Of a stretch of DNA of 64,000 nt, positions 1-10,900 are shown piece by piece. Every line of letters begins with the position of its first letter. Within the stretch, counting starts at the first letter, position 1. Source of the DNA: Bacteroidota bacterium. GTDB taxonomy: Bacteria > Bacteroidota > Bacteroidia > Bacteroidales > WCHB1-69. Made by a program: the position numbers and the translations under genes. The notes beneath the pieces are model-generated. The model was not told where the DNA came from. It was given only the letters and a program-made list of their open reading frames with translations, and ran no database searches. The stretch spans positions 1-64,000 of the forward strand of contig JAEZOU010000014.1 in the NCBI GenBank assembly GCA_023413895.1. Reading direction: 5' to 3'.

Positions 1-673
1 TTGTTAGTGTTTCGATTGTAGTGTTAGAAATCAATTTTCCGTAAACGTCGAAAATTTGCATTTCAGCGCCGAGGAAACGACTATCAGCCACTTGAATTTG
101 AATTTGTGATGTTGCTGGGTTTGGATAAAGAGCCACTGCAGCATCTAGATCAAGTTCATTGATACCTGTAACCTCTTCAAACACAACAGATATAGAGTGA
201 TTAGCAACCACAGAAGAGAATGTATAGCTATTATCTGCAGGAAGATCAGTAACAACATCATCCACCATCAACTGACTAACCTCAGCACCTGCATCAGCGG
301 TAAAGGTAAAGGTAACATTATCGCCTTCGTTCACGGTTACAGTACCACTTGGAGTAATAGTACCAGGTCCTGTTGCAGAAGCTGTAATTACATATGTATT
401 TACTTGACCGGCAAGCGTTGTAAATGGGACCTCTGTAGACCAATCACTTTCAGCGTCACCACCACATATTGCTTTAACGCGAACAACGTAATCGGTAGAA
501 GCTGTTAAACCTGTAATAGAGAAAGATGGAGTAGTTAATGTTGAAGAAGCTGTCCAGTTAGATGATGTAGCTTCTTTATACTCAACAACCCAAGATGAAG
601 CACTACTTGTCCAAGTAACTGCAGCAGTATTTGCATTTGGCGTAACTTGTACGTTTGTAGGTGCGTCGCATGG
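1..673 (-). repeat. C-terminal segment shared with the second adhesin (copy 1)
   Basis: Aligns without indels to 14473-15145 (constant offset 14472). Over the first ~145 bp I count about 7 differences. At protein level the 46 residues from AVALYPNP to the window edge are identical in both copies. Divergence rises through the InlB-like and FN3 parts and becomes strong beyond the PCDAP motif near 660-673. Confidence 0.9.
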
Positions 674-3600
674 CTCAGCAGCAGAAGCAGAAGCAATAAC
701 AATATCATCAACAAAGGCACCATATCCATAATATGACACACCTTCAAATGCAATTTGATATGTTGCAGAAGGAGTTGGAAGGGCGATAGAATCGTTTGTC
801 CAACTAGTAATCGAAGATGTATGAGAAGCTAATGAGTGCCATTGATCATTTTCACTAGTTCTGTAATAAACAGCCAAATTATCGAAATCACCTGACCAAT
901 CTGGTAAAGCATACCAATAAGACAAGTATGGATTAGCAACTTGAGACAAATCAAACACAGGAGAGATTAATTTTGTAGAAAAACCATCATAATTTTCGCT
1001 ATAGAAATGTGCCCAATAGCTTCCAGAGTGAGGTGTGCTAATAGGAGAAGAGTTTGATAAAGATGCTACCATATTCCAATTTACAGATCCAAAAGTATAA
1101 GTTTGAGACCAACAAACTGGCAACTGTCCGTTACTTTCAAAACCTTCGGTATATGGGAAAGTTGATATTATAGTACATTCTGTTGCAAAAGTAAATAAAA
1201 CAGCATCAGATTGCTCAGTAGCACTACAATTTGACACAACATAAACATCATATTGTGTTGATGGTTGGAGACCTGTTAATGCCAAAGTTGTAGTATTCAT
1301 AGTTGCTGTTGTTCCTTGTCCGATTGTAAATCCAGCTACTCCATACTCAACATTCCATTCTGTTGCTGTTCCATTTTCAACCCAAGAGATTGTTGCTGTA
1401 GTAGTAGTTACAGAAGATACTGTAAATTGAGATGGTTCAGGACAAGACTCTAATGTAGTAAAGGATACATAATTAGACCATTGAGAATATTCTCCATTAC
1501 CGCAATCTGTTCTTACATAAACTTGGTAATAGGTTTCAGGTGTTAAGTTAGAAATTGAGAATGAAGTATTTGTAATTGAAACAGGAGTTAATGTATTAGG
1601 ATCTTCATTATTTGCAGTAATTACATACTCCCAAGCATTATCATTTGCAGTTGCTGCAGTGAAAGACAAATCGACAACTGTAGGTAGAACATTGTCAACT
1701 GCTAAGTCTGTAGGACGACCACAATTTAAAGATAAAATTTGGATTGAGTCAATAACAGCAGCAGGGCTCTCTGAAGTATAGCCATCATTAGCCCAACAGA
1801 AATATAGACGTTGAATTGTTCCTGAATAGGTAGCAGCATCTAACATTGTTGAGTAATGTTGCCAAACTGCAGAATTTGCAAAAACGCTGCCTAATGCAGT
1901 TGCATTAGCTGGTGGGGTAATTGTTGTTCCTGAAATTGCTTGAACTGCTGATGGTGCACCAATAAATACTTTAAAGTAGTCATAAGCAGAATAACCAGCT
2001 TCACCCAAACATTTCCAATTAAAAGATAGTTCATACTCAGCAGCAGGAGTAAATTGAATATCGCGATAAGCCCAAACCACAGAGCTATTATCTGCATATG
2101 CAAAATCATTTCCTGATTGAGAAACAAACAATACTGAATCTCCTTGAGGAGCACCAATAAACCACTTATTTGCAGCAGTTCCGTTAACTATAACCCAATT
2201 TTGATTTTCTTCAGCTGTTTCAAAATCATGGAAATATGGAGTCACTGCAACAGATGCACTAATTGTTGAAAATGTAACTGTAGACCAATTACTATAGGAA
2301 TTTCCATCAGGACAAACAGATCTCACATGTGCTGTATAAATACCACTTGGCAATAAGTTTTCAACTAGGTAAGGATTTGTATTTACTAATACAGCGTTAG
2401 CATAGTTAGGAACAGCATTGCCTGCTGCAACAACAACTTGCCATGAAGTAATAGCTGTATCGGCAATCCAAGATAGCTCTACAGTAGTTGCCGTTGGGTT
2501 ACTAGCGATAAGATCTTGTGGTGCACTACAATTAGGAGCATAATCAACAAAAACATTATCAATAAATGCTTCAGAATAATCAGATAAATGTCTAAAAGCA
2601 ATATTTTTACCTGATCCAGTATAAGTTGCCAAATCAACTTCGTAGTGTCCATTACCAGAAACTGTGTCAATAGCAACGAAAGTTGTTGAATCTGTTACAT
2701 CGCTCATAACACCAACAATAACAGTAGGTGTTCCCGAAACTTTCATATCGAAAGAAATCTGTAGGCTAGTAATAGCAATGGTAGAATCAATCTCTGGCAA
2801 GATAGCCATTGTTGGATAGTATGGAGAATACATTCTCAATGCATAAGGGCTACTTGTACTATTATAGTTATAAACGCAAGGAAGAACACCTTCCCAATTG
2901 GTAGTAGAAATTCTTTCCCAACATTGTGGATAAGCAAAATATGAATAGGAATCAAAGTTTTCTGAGAATGGCAATGTCGCAATTGGAGCACATTCTGTAT
3001 ATGCATTATAAACAGCATATGAACTTTGTTCACTACCACAATTTGAACGTACATAGAATGAATAACCTGTACTTGGCGTCAAGTTAGTAAATGTATATGT
3101 AGTATCATAAATATCGATTGGAGCGATTGCATCGATAGAGGTGCCAAAAGGAACCGCTAGTACTTGATATCCCAATTCTGAATCACCTGGTTGCCATATT
3201 AAAGTAACTTCGTGTGATTGAATATCAGTTGCAGTAAGGTTTTCAGGGCGAACGCAAGCTGAATATGGATTAATAGCAAAATTATCGATGTGAATAAAGT
3301 TAGAAGAGCTACTATTTTGAACAGATGAAGCAGCATAGAAACCAACTTTAATCATACCTGTAAGAGGTTGATCATAGCTATCAAATAGAGGAATAACAAT
3401 ATGGTGTACAGATCCTGCTAAATCGTTTAATACATATGTTGCATTTTCTGCATTGCTCCAAACATAAGCATTACTTCTTTGCCAAGTTACACCATTATCG
3501 AATGACAATGCTATAGCAAACTCATCGTCTGTAGCTTCCATACCTGGATCATCATCAATATTCCAACCTGTCAACATTGCATCTAACTCAATTTGATATG

Positions 3601-6600
3601 CTTCAGAACCATCACCTAAGTCGAAAAGAGGAGAGATCAACCAATGTTTTTCATCATAATAGAACTCAGCACTATGGTGACGACCCATATTAAGATCCAT
3701 CTCTTCATTTTGATTATTCCATTTAGATGATGTTACATCATAATTTAAAATTGCAGATGAAGTTAAAGCACCTCCTGCGATAGACCAACAACTTGTTGGC
3801 AAGTAATAGTTTACGTGTGCTGAGAACTCTTCTAAATATGGTAAAGATACTGCTGAGCACTCGGTAGTAAATGTAATTACATCACTTGCAAAACTAGTAT
3901 CTCCATTACACAACGATCTTACATATACTTCGTAGGTTGTATTTGGTAATAATTCTGTCAAAACGTATGATGATTCAGAACTATATAGATCTGTCCATGG
4001 ATTCATTCCTGTGCGGTAGCTAACCAACCATTCATCGGAACTACTATTCCAACTTAAATTAGCTTCAGTAACTCCCACATTTGTTGTTACCAATTGAGAA
4101 GGAATATTACATAAAATAGGAGAAATAGCTATATTATCAACAGTTGCTGGAGGGTTAGTACCACTATATTCGTCATTTTTCCAGAAGAAAAGTAAACGAC
4201 GAATACTATTATTTACGTCAGCACCATCAAGTACAATAGAGAAATTGCGATACTCGTAGGCACCATACATATTGTATGCTTCGCTAGATAATTTATAAGT
4301 TTGAAGCCATTCTGGTCCTCCCCAACTATCGAAACCACTTGATAGATCAACATTAAGAGGAAGTAAGCATACAACAAGATAATCATAATTGCTTTCACCA
4401 ACACCTTTCCAATCAAAAGATAAAATATATTCTTCTTCATCACCAAAAGCAATATCAACATATGACATTGTTCCAGAACACAAAGCTGTTGTAGAATAGT
4501 GGTGAGTTGTACCATTATCATCAGAGATATAAAGAGAATGTGTACCGCCATTGGCTACTGCGTCACCAATACTCCACTTGTTTGTATGCGCAATTTGTGC
4601 ATATTGCCACAATCCGTTTTGAAGAGTATCTTCAAATCCACAAACGAAAGGAACTGTAACTACAGGTGTAGTTGGTGTTGCACATGAAATGGTATCGCTC
4701 CATTCGCCACCACAAGCTTGACGAACTGCAAATGTATAAGGAACTCCTTGTTGTAAGTTGTCAATTGTATATGGCACTAATGCAGCATCGTTAACTGCAA
4801 CCAAAGTAGCTAAACTTGGATCAAATGCGGTTGCTGCTGTTGGTGCGTACGCAATTTCCCAACCTTGACCAATGCCATTGTTAGTAGAAAAGTTTACTGA
4901 AATTGCTGTCGCATTTGCAGGATTTGCTTCTACATTATACACATTAGGACAACTTGGCATTGCTGAAACTGAAACTCCATCAATAAAGAGATATGCACCT
5001 CCTGGATTAGTATTTCTTACAAATGCTAATCTATAATTTCCAATCAAAGACATCAAAGAAACTTCAATCTCTCTCCAATCTGTGGTCACATTTGTTGAAG
5101 GCATCAAACATACCGCTGAACCTATTTGTGCAAAACTTGTAATATCTTCATTGGTTACATCAATAGCATAAATACTAATGTCGTCATCATATGTTGATGA
5201 ACTTTTTGATGCAAAAAAATTAAGACGTTCATTTCCAGTTAATGTTAATACTGGTGTCAAAAGCCAATCATTATTTAGATGTGAGTTATCATTATAATAA
5301 CCACCAAACATAGCTGCACATGATGGACTTTGATAACCAAAACCACCCTCATAACGACCCCATAAGAATGTTGTTGATGATCCGTAATTGAAGTTTATCC
5401 AACATAATGGAGCGGCATCTGTACTTGCTGATAATTCATCAAATACCCACTCTGATTCAAAACCTTCACTCCAAGGGAATGTAGTGATAACGTCACACTC
5501 TGTATAGAAAACTGCTTCTTGTGTTGGATATCCATAATCTCCACTTCCGCAATCTGTTTTTACAATATAACTATACGCTACTCCTGGAAGTAAATTTGTA
5601 AGTGTATATCCTGATGAAGTAATTGAAATCTGTGTATAGTTAGAATCTAATGCTGATTTATAGTATAAAACAAAATCAGTAATTGCCGCATCTGAATATG
5701 GGGTAATTGTTACTGCTGTTGTAGTAATATCTGAAATGATTACAGAATCTACATCTGGACAAGATAGTTCAACAATTTCAATATCATCAATAGCAGGTGC
5801 AGGATTTTCTCCATCACTAGCATCACTATAGAAATAAAACCATACTCTCTTTACTGTTCCTGCATAATCTTCACTATTTAATAGGAAAGTTTCTGAGGTC
5901 CACGATGATCCATTTCCATAATATTCTCCTAACAGATTAGAGCCAGGAATAGAGTAACCATAATATCCTGATCCAGCTTGTACCGCAGTTACATCTCCAA
6001 CAAAAAGTTTAACAGATTCATAATTTGCACTTTCACCTTGGTTTTTCCACTTGAAAGAGAAAAGAAAATTATTTGTTGTTACAGGGAAGTTAATATCTCG
6101 GTAAGCAAATACTGTACTTGCAGCACTATTATTGTATGTGTTGGTTGCTCCACTATCACAAGATATATAAAGCGAAGATTGACCATTAATCGTGGCATTT
6201 ACAGCATTTCCAAAACACCATTGGTTAGTTTGGTTGTCATTAACTAAGCCCCATTCTGCATTTTGTGTAGGATCTTCAAAATCACATATAAAAGGTAGTG
6301 TAGCTGGCACTTGTGATGTTGTAATCTGAAGAGATATCCAAGGACTATATTCCCCTGCAGCTGCATCACAAATTTGACGTAAATAAGCATAATAAGTGTT
6401 TTCTGAATTTAGATTTGAGAAAACATAAAAAGTATCTGTAATTACTACAGTTGCAGTTGTATCTGGCTCTGTTTCTGTACCTAAACAAACCTCATAAGAA
6501 ACGTTTGAACCAGTACCAGGAATCCAATTAATAGTTGCTGAGTTTTCACTTACCGTTACCAATCTAGGTTCTATTGCGAAACATCCAGAACAGTTACCAA

Positions 6601-6955
6601 CAAAGGTAAATATCTCTTGGCCATAAGATAAGGTTGAACCATCTGAACATGAATAGATTACGAGCCCTGATGGATCCTTTAATGAAAAAGATGTCTCATA
6701 GGCATAACTTCCTGTCTGCCAAGTTAATGAGTAGTTAGCACCATGCATTATTTGAAGCTCCTGCGTGCCATAGGCAGAACTCGACAAGGTATAAGTTGCA
6801 ATAGTCTCGCCATTTTTTTTCAAAATTAAGGCATTTCCATTCCAACCATCTCCATAAGAATCACTCATTTCAAGCACGTACAGACACTGTGCAAATGAGG
6901 TCCCTAACAATGTAGTCATCAAAAATAGACTACAGAATAATAGTAGTTTTTTCAT
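1..6955 (-). CDS. Giant modular T9SS adhesin (choice-of-anchor J / FN3 repeats), 3' end outside window
   Basis: I read this frame codon by codon from the ATG at 6955-6953 to the window edge and found no stop, so 2,318 codons are present and the last part of the gene is missing. The protein starts with a Sec signal peptide (about residues 1-23, ending SFAQ), then a short beta domain with the motif DSYGDGWNG. Seven cleaved-adhesin-like (choice-of-anchor J) modules follow, entering near residues 222, 492, 772, 1038, 1328, 1572 and 1932 (motifs such as LPFSENFDSY or FPYTEGFES), each with a fibronectin type III domain. Then come a last FN3 (~2095), an InlB-like repeat (GPGTITPSGTVTV) and the start of a T9SS type A sorting domain (LYPNPATSQIQIQV). 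By comparison with its paralogue at 14378-21955, about 30 residues are missing. Inferred role: secreted or surface-anchored adhesin. The ligand is unknown. Confidence 0.9.
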   Translation of the reverse strand, partial: MKKLLLFCSLFLMTTLLGTSFAQCLYVLEMSDSYGDGWNGNALILKKNGETIATYTLSSSAYGTQELQIMHGANYSLTWQTGSYAYETSFSLKDPSGLVIYSCSDGSTLSYGQEIFTFVGNCSGCFAIEPRLVTVSENSATINWIPGTGSNVSYEVCLGTETEPDTTATVVITDTFYVFSNLNSENTYYAYLRQICDAAAGEYSPWISLQITTSQVPATLPFICDFEDPTQNAEWGLVNDNQTNQWCFGNAVNATINGQSSLYISCDSGATNTYNNSAASTVFAYRDINFPVTTNNFLFSFKWKNQGESANYESVKLFVGDVTAVQAGSGYYGYSIPGSNLLGEYYGNGSSWTSETFLLNSEDYAGTVKRVWFYFYSDASDGENPAPAIDDIEIVELSCPDVDSVIISDITTTAVTITPYSDAAITDFVLYYKSALDSNYTQISITSSGYTLTNLLPGVAYSYIVKTDCGSGDYGYPTQEAVFYTECDVITTFPWSEGFESEWVFDELSASTDAAPLCWINFNYGSSTTFLWGRYEGGFGYQSPSCAAMFGGYYNDNSHLNNDWLLTPVLTLTGNERLNFFASKSSSTYDDDISIYAIDVTNEDITSFAQIGSAVCLMPSTNVTTDWREIEVSLMSLIGNYRLAFVRNTNPGGAYLFIDGVSVSAMPSCPNVYNVEANPANATAISVNFSTNNGIGQGWEIAYAPTAATAFDPSLATLVAVNDAALVPYTIDNLQQGVPYTFAVRQACGGEWSDTISCATPTTPVVTVPFVCGFEDTLQNGLWQYAQIAHTNKWSIGDAVANGGTHSLYISDDNGTTHHYSTTALCSGTMSYVDIAFGDEEEYILSFDWKGVGESNYDYLVVCLLPLNVDLSSGFDSWGGPEWLQTYKLSSEAYNMYGAYEYRNFSIVLDGADVNNSIRRLLFFWKNDEYSGTNPPATVDNIAISPILCNIPSQLVTTNVGVTEANLSWNSSSDEWLVSYRTGMNPWTDLYSSESSYVLTELLPNTTYEVYVRSLCNGDTSFASDVITFTTECSAVSLPYLEEFSAHVNYYLPTSCWSIAGGALTSSAILNYDVTSSKWNNQNEEMDLNMGRHHSAEFYYDEKHWLISPLFDLGDGSEAYQIELDAMLTGWNIDDDPGMEATDDEFAIALSFDNGVTWQRSNAYVWSNAENATYVLNDLAGSVHHIVIPLFDSYDQPLTGMIKVGFYAASSVQNSSSSNFIHIDNFAINPYSACVRPENLTATDIQSHEVTLIWQPGDSELGYQVLAVPFGTSIDAIAPIDIYDTTYTFTNLTPSTGYSFYVRSNCGSEQSSYAVYNAYTECAPIATLPFSENFDSYSYFAYPQCWERISTTNWEGVLPCVYNYNSTSSPYALRMYSPYYPTMAILPEIDSTIAITSLQISFDMKVSGTPTVIVGVMSDVTDSTTFVAIDTVSGNGHYEVDLATYTGSGKNIAFRHLSDYSEAFIDNVFVDYAPNCSAPQDLIASNPTATTVELSWIADTAITSWQVVVAAGNAVPNYANAVLVNTNPYLVENLLPSGIYTAHVRSVCPDGNSYSNWSTVTFSTISASVAVTPYFHDFETAEENQNWVIVNGTAANKWFIGAPQGDSVLFVSQSGNDFAYADNSSVVWAYRDIQFTPAAEYELSFNWKCLGEAGYSAYDYFKVFIGAPSAVQAISGTTITPPANATALGSVFANSAVWQHYSTMLDAATYSGTIQRLYFCWANDGYTSESPAAVIDSIQILSLNCGRPTDLAVDNVLPTVVDLSFTAATANDNAWEYVITANNEDPNTLTPVSITNTSFSISNLTPETYYQVYVRTDCGNGEYSQWSNYVSFTTLESCPEPSQFTVSSVTTTTATISWVENGTATEWNVEYGVAGFTIGQGTTATMNTTTLALTGLQPSTQYDVYVVSNCSATEQSDAVLFTFATECTIISTFPYTEGFESNGQLPVCWSQTYTFGSVNWNMVASLSNSSPISTPHSGSYWAHFYSENYDGFSTKLISPVFDLSQVANPYLSYWYALPDWSGDFDNLAVYYRTSENDQWHSLASHTSSITSWTNDSIALPTPSATYQIAFEGVSYYGYGAFVDDIVIASASAAEPCDAPTNVQVTPNANTAAVTWTSSASSWVVEYKEATSSNWTASSTLTTPSFSITGLTASTDYVVRVKAICGGDAESDWSTEVPFTTLAGQVNTYVITASATGPGTITPSGTVTVNEGDNVTFTFTADAGAEVSQLMVDDVVTDLPADNSYTFSSVVANHSISVVFEEVTGINELDLDAAVALYPNPATSQIQIQVADSRFLGAEMQIFDVYGKLISNTTIETLT

Positions 6956-7043
6956 AAGACTTGTTTTTGTAAATAACTTTATTTATTGTAACTTTATTAT
7001 TATCAGATAATTATAATTAATTTGCTCATCTATAATCAAGTGG

Positions 7044-7073
7044 CAAATATACAAAACTTTTCCTTTTTATCAA
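7044..7073 (-). promoter_or_regulatory. Bacteroidota-type promoter for the first adhesin
   Basis: On the minus strand, TATATTTG (7051-7044) matches the -7 consensus TAnnTTTG. A TTG at 7073-7071 lies 19 bases upstream, the usual place of the -33 element. Transcription would start about 80 nt before the ATG at 6955. Confidence 0.55.
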
Positions 7074-7171
7074 TAAAAAATAGTTCACAACAAAAACATA
7101 ATTATTTCTAAAAAAATTCCATTTCCGACTACACACTTTTTATATCTATACCATTTTCTATTCCAGATAGG

Positions 7172-7200
7172 AAAATAAAAGAGGGACGCAAATGCATCCC
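7172..7200 (-). terminator. Intrinsic terminator
   Basis: On the minus strand GGGATGC, loop ATTT, GCGTCCC (7200-7183) makes a 7-bp stem with one G-U pair, followed by TCTTTTATTTT (7182-7172). It closes the structured element upstream of it, not a recognised gene. Confidence 0.65.
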
Positions 7201-7510
7201 CCTTCGGCTATAGATAAAACCACTGGCGGAATTAAATCAGTGTATATTAACCAACTGGTTTGCTGTGGGATAATTAGCGATTGGTCTGCGCACTGATTTT
7301 GCCGATAATACGGGCAAATAGACCATCGGTTTGTTTGCATACGATATAGGTTTGAAGTACACGCAGCAATAATCTGCGTATCTGTCTATTTTATAGGAAA
7401 TCCTTTGCGGATTTGCTCGTACAACCTGCTTGTGATTTATCTGCAACCATTGTATTATCGTAGTAATACGAGATCTGAAAAGTCTGTTTTGCTAAATTTT
7501 AGCAGCTTGA
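7172..7510 (-). ncRNA. Candidate structured RNA of unknown class
   Basis: This gap holds many short inverted repeats in about 340 bases and no convincing gene. Minus-strand hairpins in order: about 7490-7503 (GCTAA/TTAGC); 7451-7469 (GTATTA/TAATAC); 7398-7414 (AAATCC, 5-nt loop, GGATTT); 7361-7379 (ACGCAG, 7-nt loop, CTGCGT); a nested arm at about 7270-7329 (GGTCT/AGACC outside, TTTGCC/GGCAAA inside); the palindrome AACCAGTTGGTT at about 7250-7261. A 9-bp complement, AAATCAGTG at 7289-7297 with CACTGATTT at 7233-7241, could make a pseudoknot with the nested arm. The region ends in a rho-independent terminator, which favours the minus strand. No -7 element was found upstream on that strand. 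Alternatives are a decayed mobile element or a degraded gene; a 74-codon frame at 7679-7455 runs into it but is not recognisable. Confidence 0.35.
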
Positions 7511-7968
7511 ACAATCGGTTCTCACCGCCTATGCTTTCCGACTCGGATGACTTGGAAAGTGCAATAATCTCAAAGACTGTGGATTTAATCACAACACACC
7601 TTCGTGGTACCGCGACTTGGTTGTTGAGCCAATCCATTGATTTTTTGCAGGTTACAAGCATTTTTTCGAAGTTATTCATGATTGATATTACTATTTTAAC
7701 GATCCTTTTACTATTAAAACGCTATATTTCAATAAATTACACAACTTATCAGCATATATTTCTCAATATTTTTGCTTTAAATCAATTCTGCCAATAGGTT
7801 AAAAAAATATAGAAATAACTTCCGATTTCTTTAAATTTATAGACTTAAAAGATGAATTTTTCCATTTCTCAGTCAGTAAGAATATTTATTTTGCATTAAA
7901 TTTTTTCTAGTGAGATGCAATATTCTACTAACATTAGCGTTTGACATGTGTGTAAAATTAAAATTTAT

Positions 7969-10900
7969 ATGTGGAAAATTGGATTAGATATTGGATCAAC
8001 AACCATAAAAGCAGTAGTAATAGATGAAAAAAACAACCTATTGATAACAGATTATAGGCGACATAATGCTAAAATTTCAGAATCTATTGGATTGATATTA
8101 AATAAGATTAGTACATACTTAGATAATACTACTGAAATTTCGTTAGGGATTACGGGATCGATAGGGATGGGCATAGCAAAGCGTGGTTCTTTTCCATTTG
8201 TACAAGAGGTTGTTGCGGTAACACACGCTATTAAAATGATGAACCTACAAGTAACAACAATGATTGATATTGGTGGTGAAGACACGAAAGTAGTGTTTTT
8301 CAACGAGTGCGGAGAGACCACTGATATGCGTATGAATGGTAATTGTGCAGGTGGAACAGGGGCTTTTATCGACCAAATGGCAATAATTTTAAATGAGGAA
8401 ATTGACAACCTAAATCGAGCAGCATTGCAAGCTCAAAAAACACATCCTATTGCTTCTCGCTGCGGTGTATTTAGCAAAACTGATGTTCAAAACCTTATTG
8501 CTAAAGGTGTTGCGCGTAACGAGGTTGCTGCTTCCATTTTTCATGCAGTAGCTGTGCAAACCATAACTACTTTAGCACACGGCTGCGAAATTAAGCCTCC
8601 ACTTCTATTTTGCGGTGGAACACTTACCTTAAATTCTGCACTACAGAAAGCATTTTTAAACTACTTAGATATTTCAGAAAGTGACGCCATCATATTGCCC
8701 GAAGGAAATCTACTACCTGCCATAGGAGCGGCAATAGCTCACTCCGAATACTATATGTCACTAAATGATTTGAAAACAAGGCTAAAAAGCTTATCGGAAA
8801 AAACAACTTTTTCTACAAAATTATCGCCTCTATTTTCAGATAAAGATAATTATAGAACGTGGTTGCAAAAGTTCAAGTTAGAAAACATAGCAAATGTCAC
8901 TCTACCTAAAGGGTATCAAGAGGCATTTTTAGGCGTGGACTCAGGTTCAACAACAACAAAAGTAGTACTTTTGAATGAAAAACGGCAGATGCTGTTTCAT
9001 TACTACGCACCAAACGGAGGAAAACCTATTGAAGCCGTTACAATGGCATTGCAACAACTCGCAACTCAATGTCAAAAATCTGGCACTGATTTAAACATCG
9101 TGAGGGCGTGCGCAACAGGCTATGGCGAAGAACTTATTAAACAAGCATTTGCTATGGACTATGGAGTAATTGAAACCATTGCACATTTTATTGCTGCACA
9201 AGAGATAACTCCACAAGTTTCATTCATTTTGGATATTGGAGGACAAGATATAAAGGCGATATATGTAAGAAATGGTGTAATTAACCAAATTGAGATTAAT
9301 GAAGCATGTTCATCGGGCTGCGGCTCATTTTTGGAAAGTTTTGCACAAACAACAGGTTATACAACAGAACAATTTGCGCAAATTGCTTGCCTCGCCCCAT
9401 CGCCTTGCGATTTGGGCACTCGATGCACTGTTTTTATGAATTCTAAGGTTAAAAACGCTCTAAGCAACGGGCACTCTATAGAAGATGTTGCTGCAGGATT
9501 GGCCTATTCTGTTGTTAAAAATTGCTTGTATAAAGTACTAAGGCTCAATGACATTAGCACACTTGGAACTCATATTGTAGTACAAGGAGGAACTATGAAA
9601 AATGATGCCGTAGTACGCGCACTTGAAATAGAAACAGGAGCAAAAATTTTCCGTAGCGAATTTCCTGAACTGATGGGCGCTTATGGCTGCGCTCTCTACG
9701 CATTGAAACATAACAAAACTTCTAAAGAAAAAAAATCTCTACAACAATGGATTGCAAATGCAGCCTTTAAACAGAGTAATATCAATTGTAATGGTTGCGA
9801 AAATCAATGTTTAGTAACATTATATGATTTCGGAAACAAACGAAAATTCTACTCCGGAAATCGCTGCGAACGAATTTTTTTCAATACCGATTCTACACAA
9901 TCGAAAATTGGTGAAAATATCTACCCTTTTAAAACACAACTTATTTTTTCTCAACCATCCTCAACAAAAGTCACAGAAAAACATAAAATCGGAATTCCTC
10001 GATGCTTGAATATGTACGAAGACTTTCCATTTTGGCAGAGATTGTTTTCTGAATCTGGTTTCATCGTAGAGCTATCATCTCCCTCAAATTATACCAAATA
10101 TGAAAAAGACGCGCAACTCGTGATGTCTGATAACATCTGTTTCCCTGCGAAACTTGTACACAGCCATATTACCAATTTGGTTGAAAAAAAGGTGAACAGA
10201 ATATTTTTACCATTTGTCGTTCATAGCCGCAAAAACGGAGGCGAAAACAGCTATAATTGCCCTATAGTAACGGGCTATTCCGAAGTAGTTAAAAATGTTC
10301 AACGCCTTCCAATTCCGATGGACACGCCCACTTTTTCAATGCAAAATCACACACTTTTTAAGAAACAATGTGTGAAATATTTGACAAAGTTAGATGTTTC
10401 AACTTCGGTTGCGGAGAAAGCTTTTAGATCTGCACTCCAAAGCTATGAAGCTTATGAACGAGAAATTGCTGCTCGCGCAACAGAAATTTTTGCAAATGCT
10501 TGCAACAACGGAAAATTGACAATTTTGCTGGCAGGTCGCCCATACCATACCGACTCGCTAATTCAACACGACATCTCTCGCATGATTGCCTCTATGAATG
10601 TAAATATAATATCGGAGGATATAGTACGCGGCAACGAAAAAAATCTTCTCAAAGAGGTTAATTTCGTTTCACAGTGGAGTTATACCAATCGGATTTTGCA
10701 AGCCGCTCGCTGGTGCGCTAAACAAAAACAAGAGGTACAGTTTGTTATGATGACCTCTTTTGGTTGTGGTCCCGATGCTTTTCTTATTGACATAGTTCGC
10801 AATATTTTAATGCAAGCAGGAAAATCGCTAACTCTCCTAAAACTTGATGACATCAACAACCTTGGTGCGATGAGGCTGCGAATCCGCTCATTAATAGATA

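Larger units (their letters stand above)
6956..7968. other. 1-kb intergenic region
   Basis: Holds the adhesin promoter (7044-7073), an AT-rich spacer (7080-7170), the structured element and terminator (7172-7510), a 7511-7680 part in which both strands are open but neither product is recognisable, and an AT-rich leader before the activase gene. The part at about 7180-7650 looks visibly richer in G and C than its flanks. Confidence 0.7.

Noticed and set aside
7405..7797. 130-codon open frame on the plus strand and a 74-codon frame on the minus strand (7455-7679) in the 1-kb gap
   Set aside because: They overlap on opposite strands, neither has a recognisable domain or a suitable promoter, and the region is better explained as structured or decayed non-coding DNA. 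A short real protein on the minus strand cannot be excluded.
7948..7968. GTG start for the activase, 7 codons upstream
   Set aside because: The ATG at 7969 places the ATPase phosphate motif at the normal distance from the N-terminus; the upstream residues (CKIKIY) are not part of the family.
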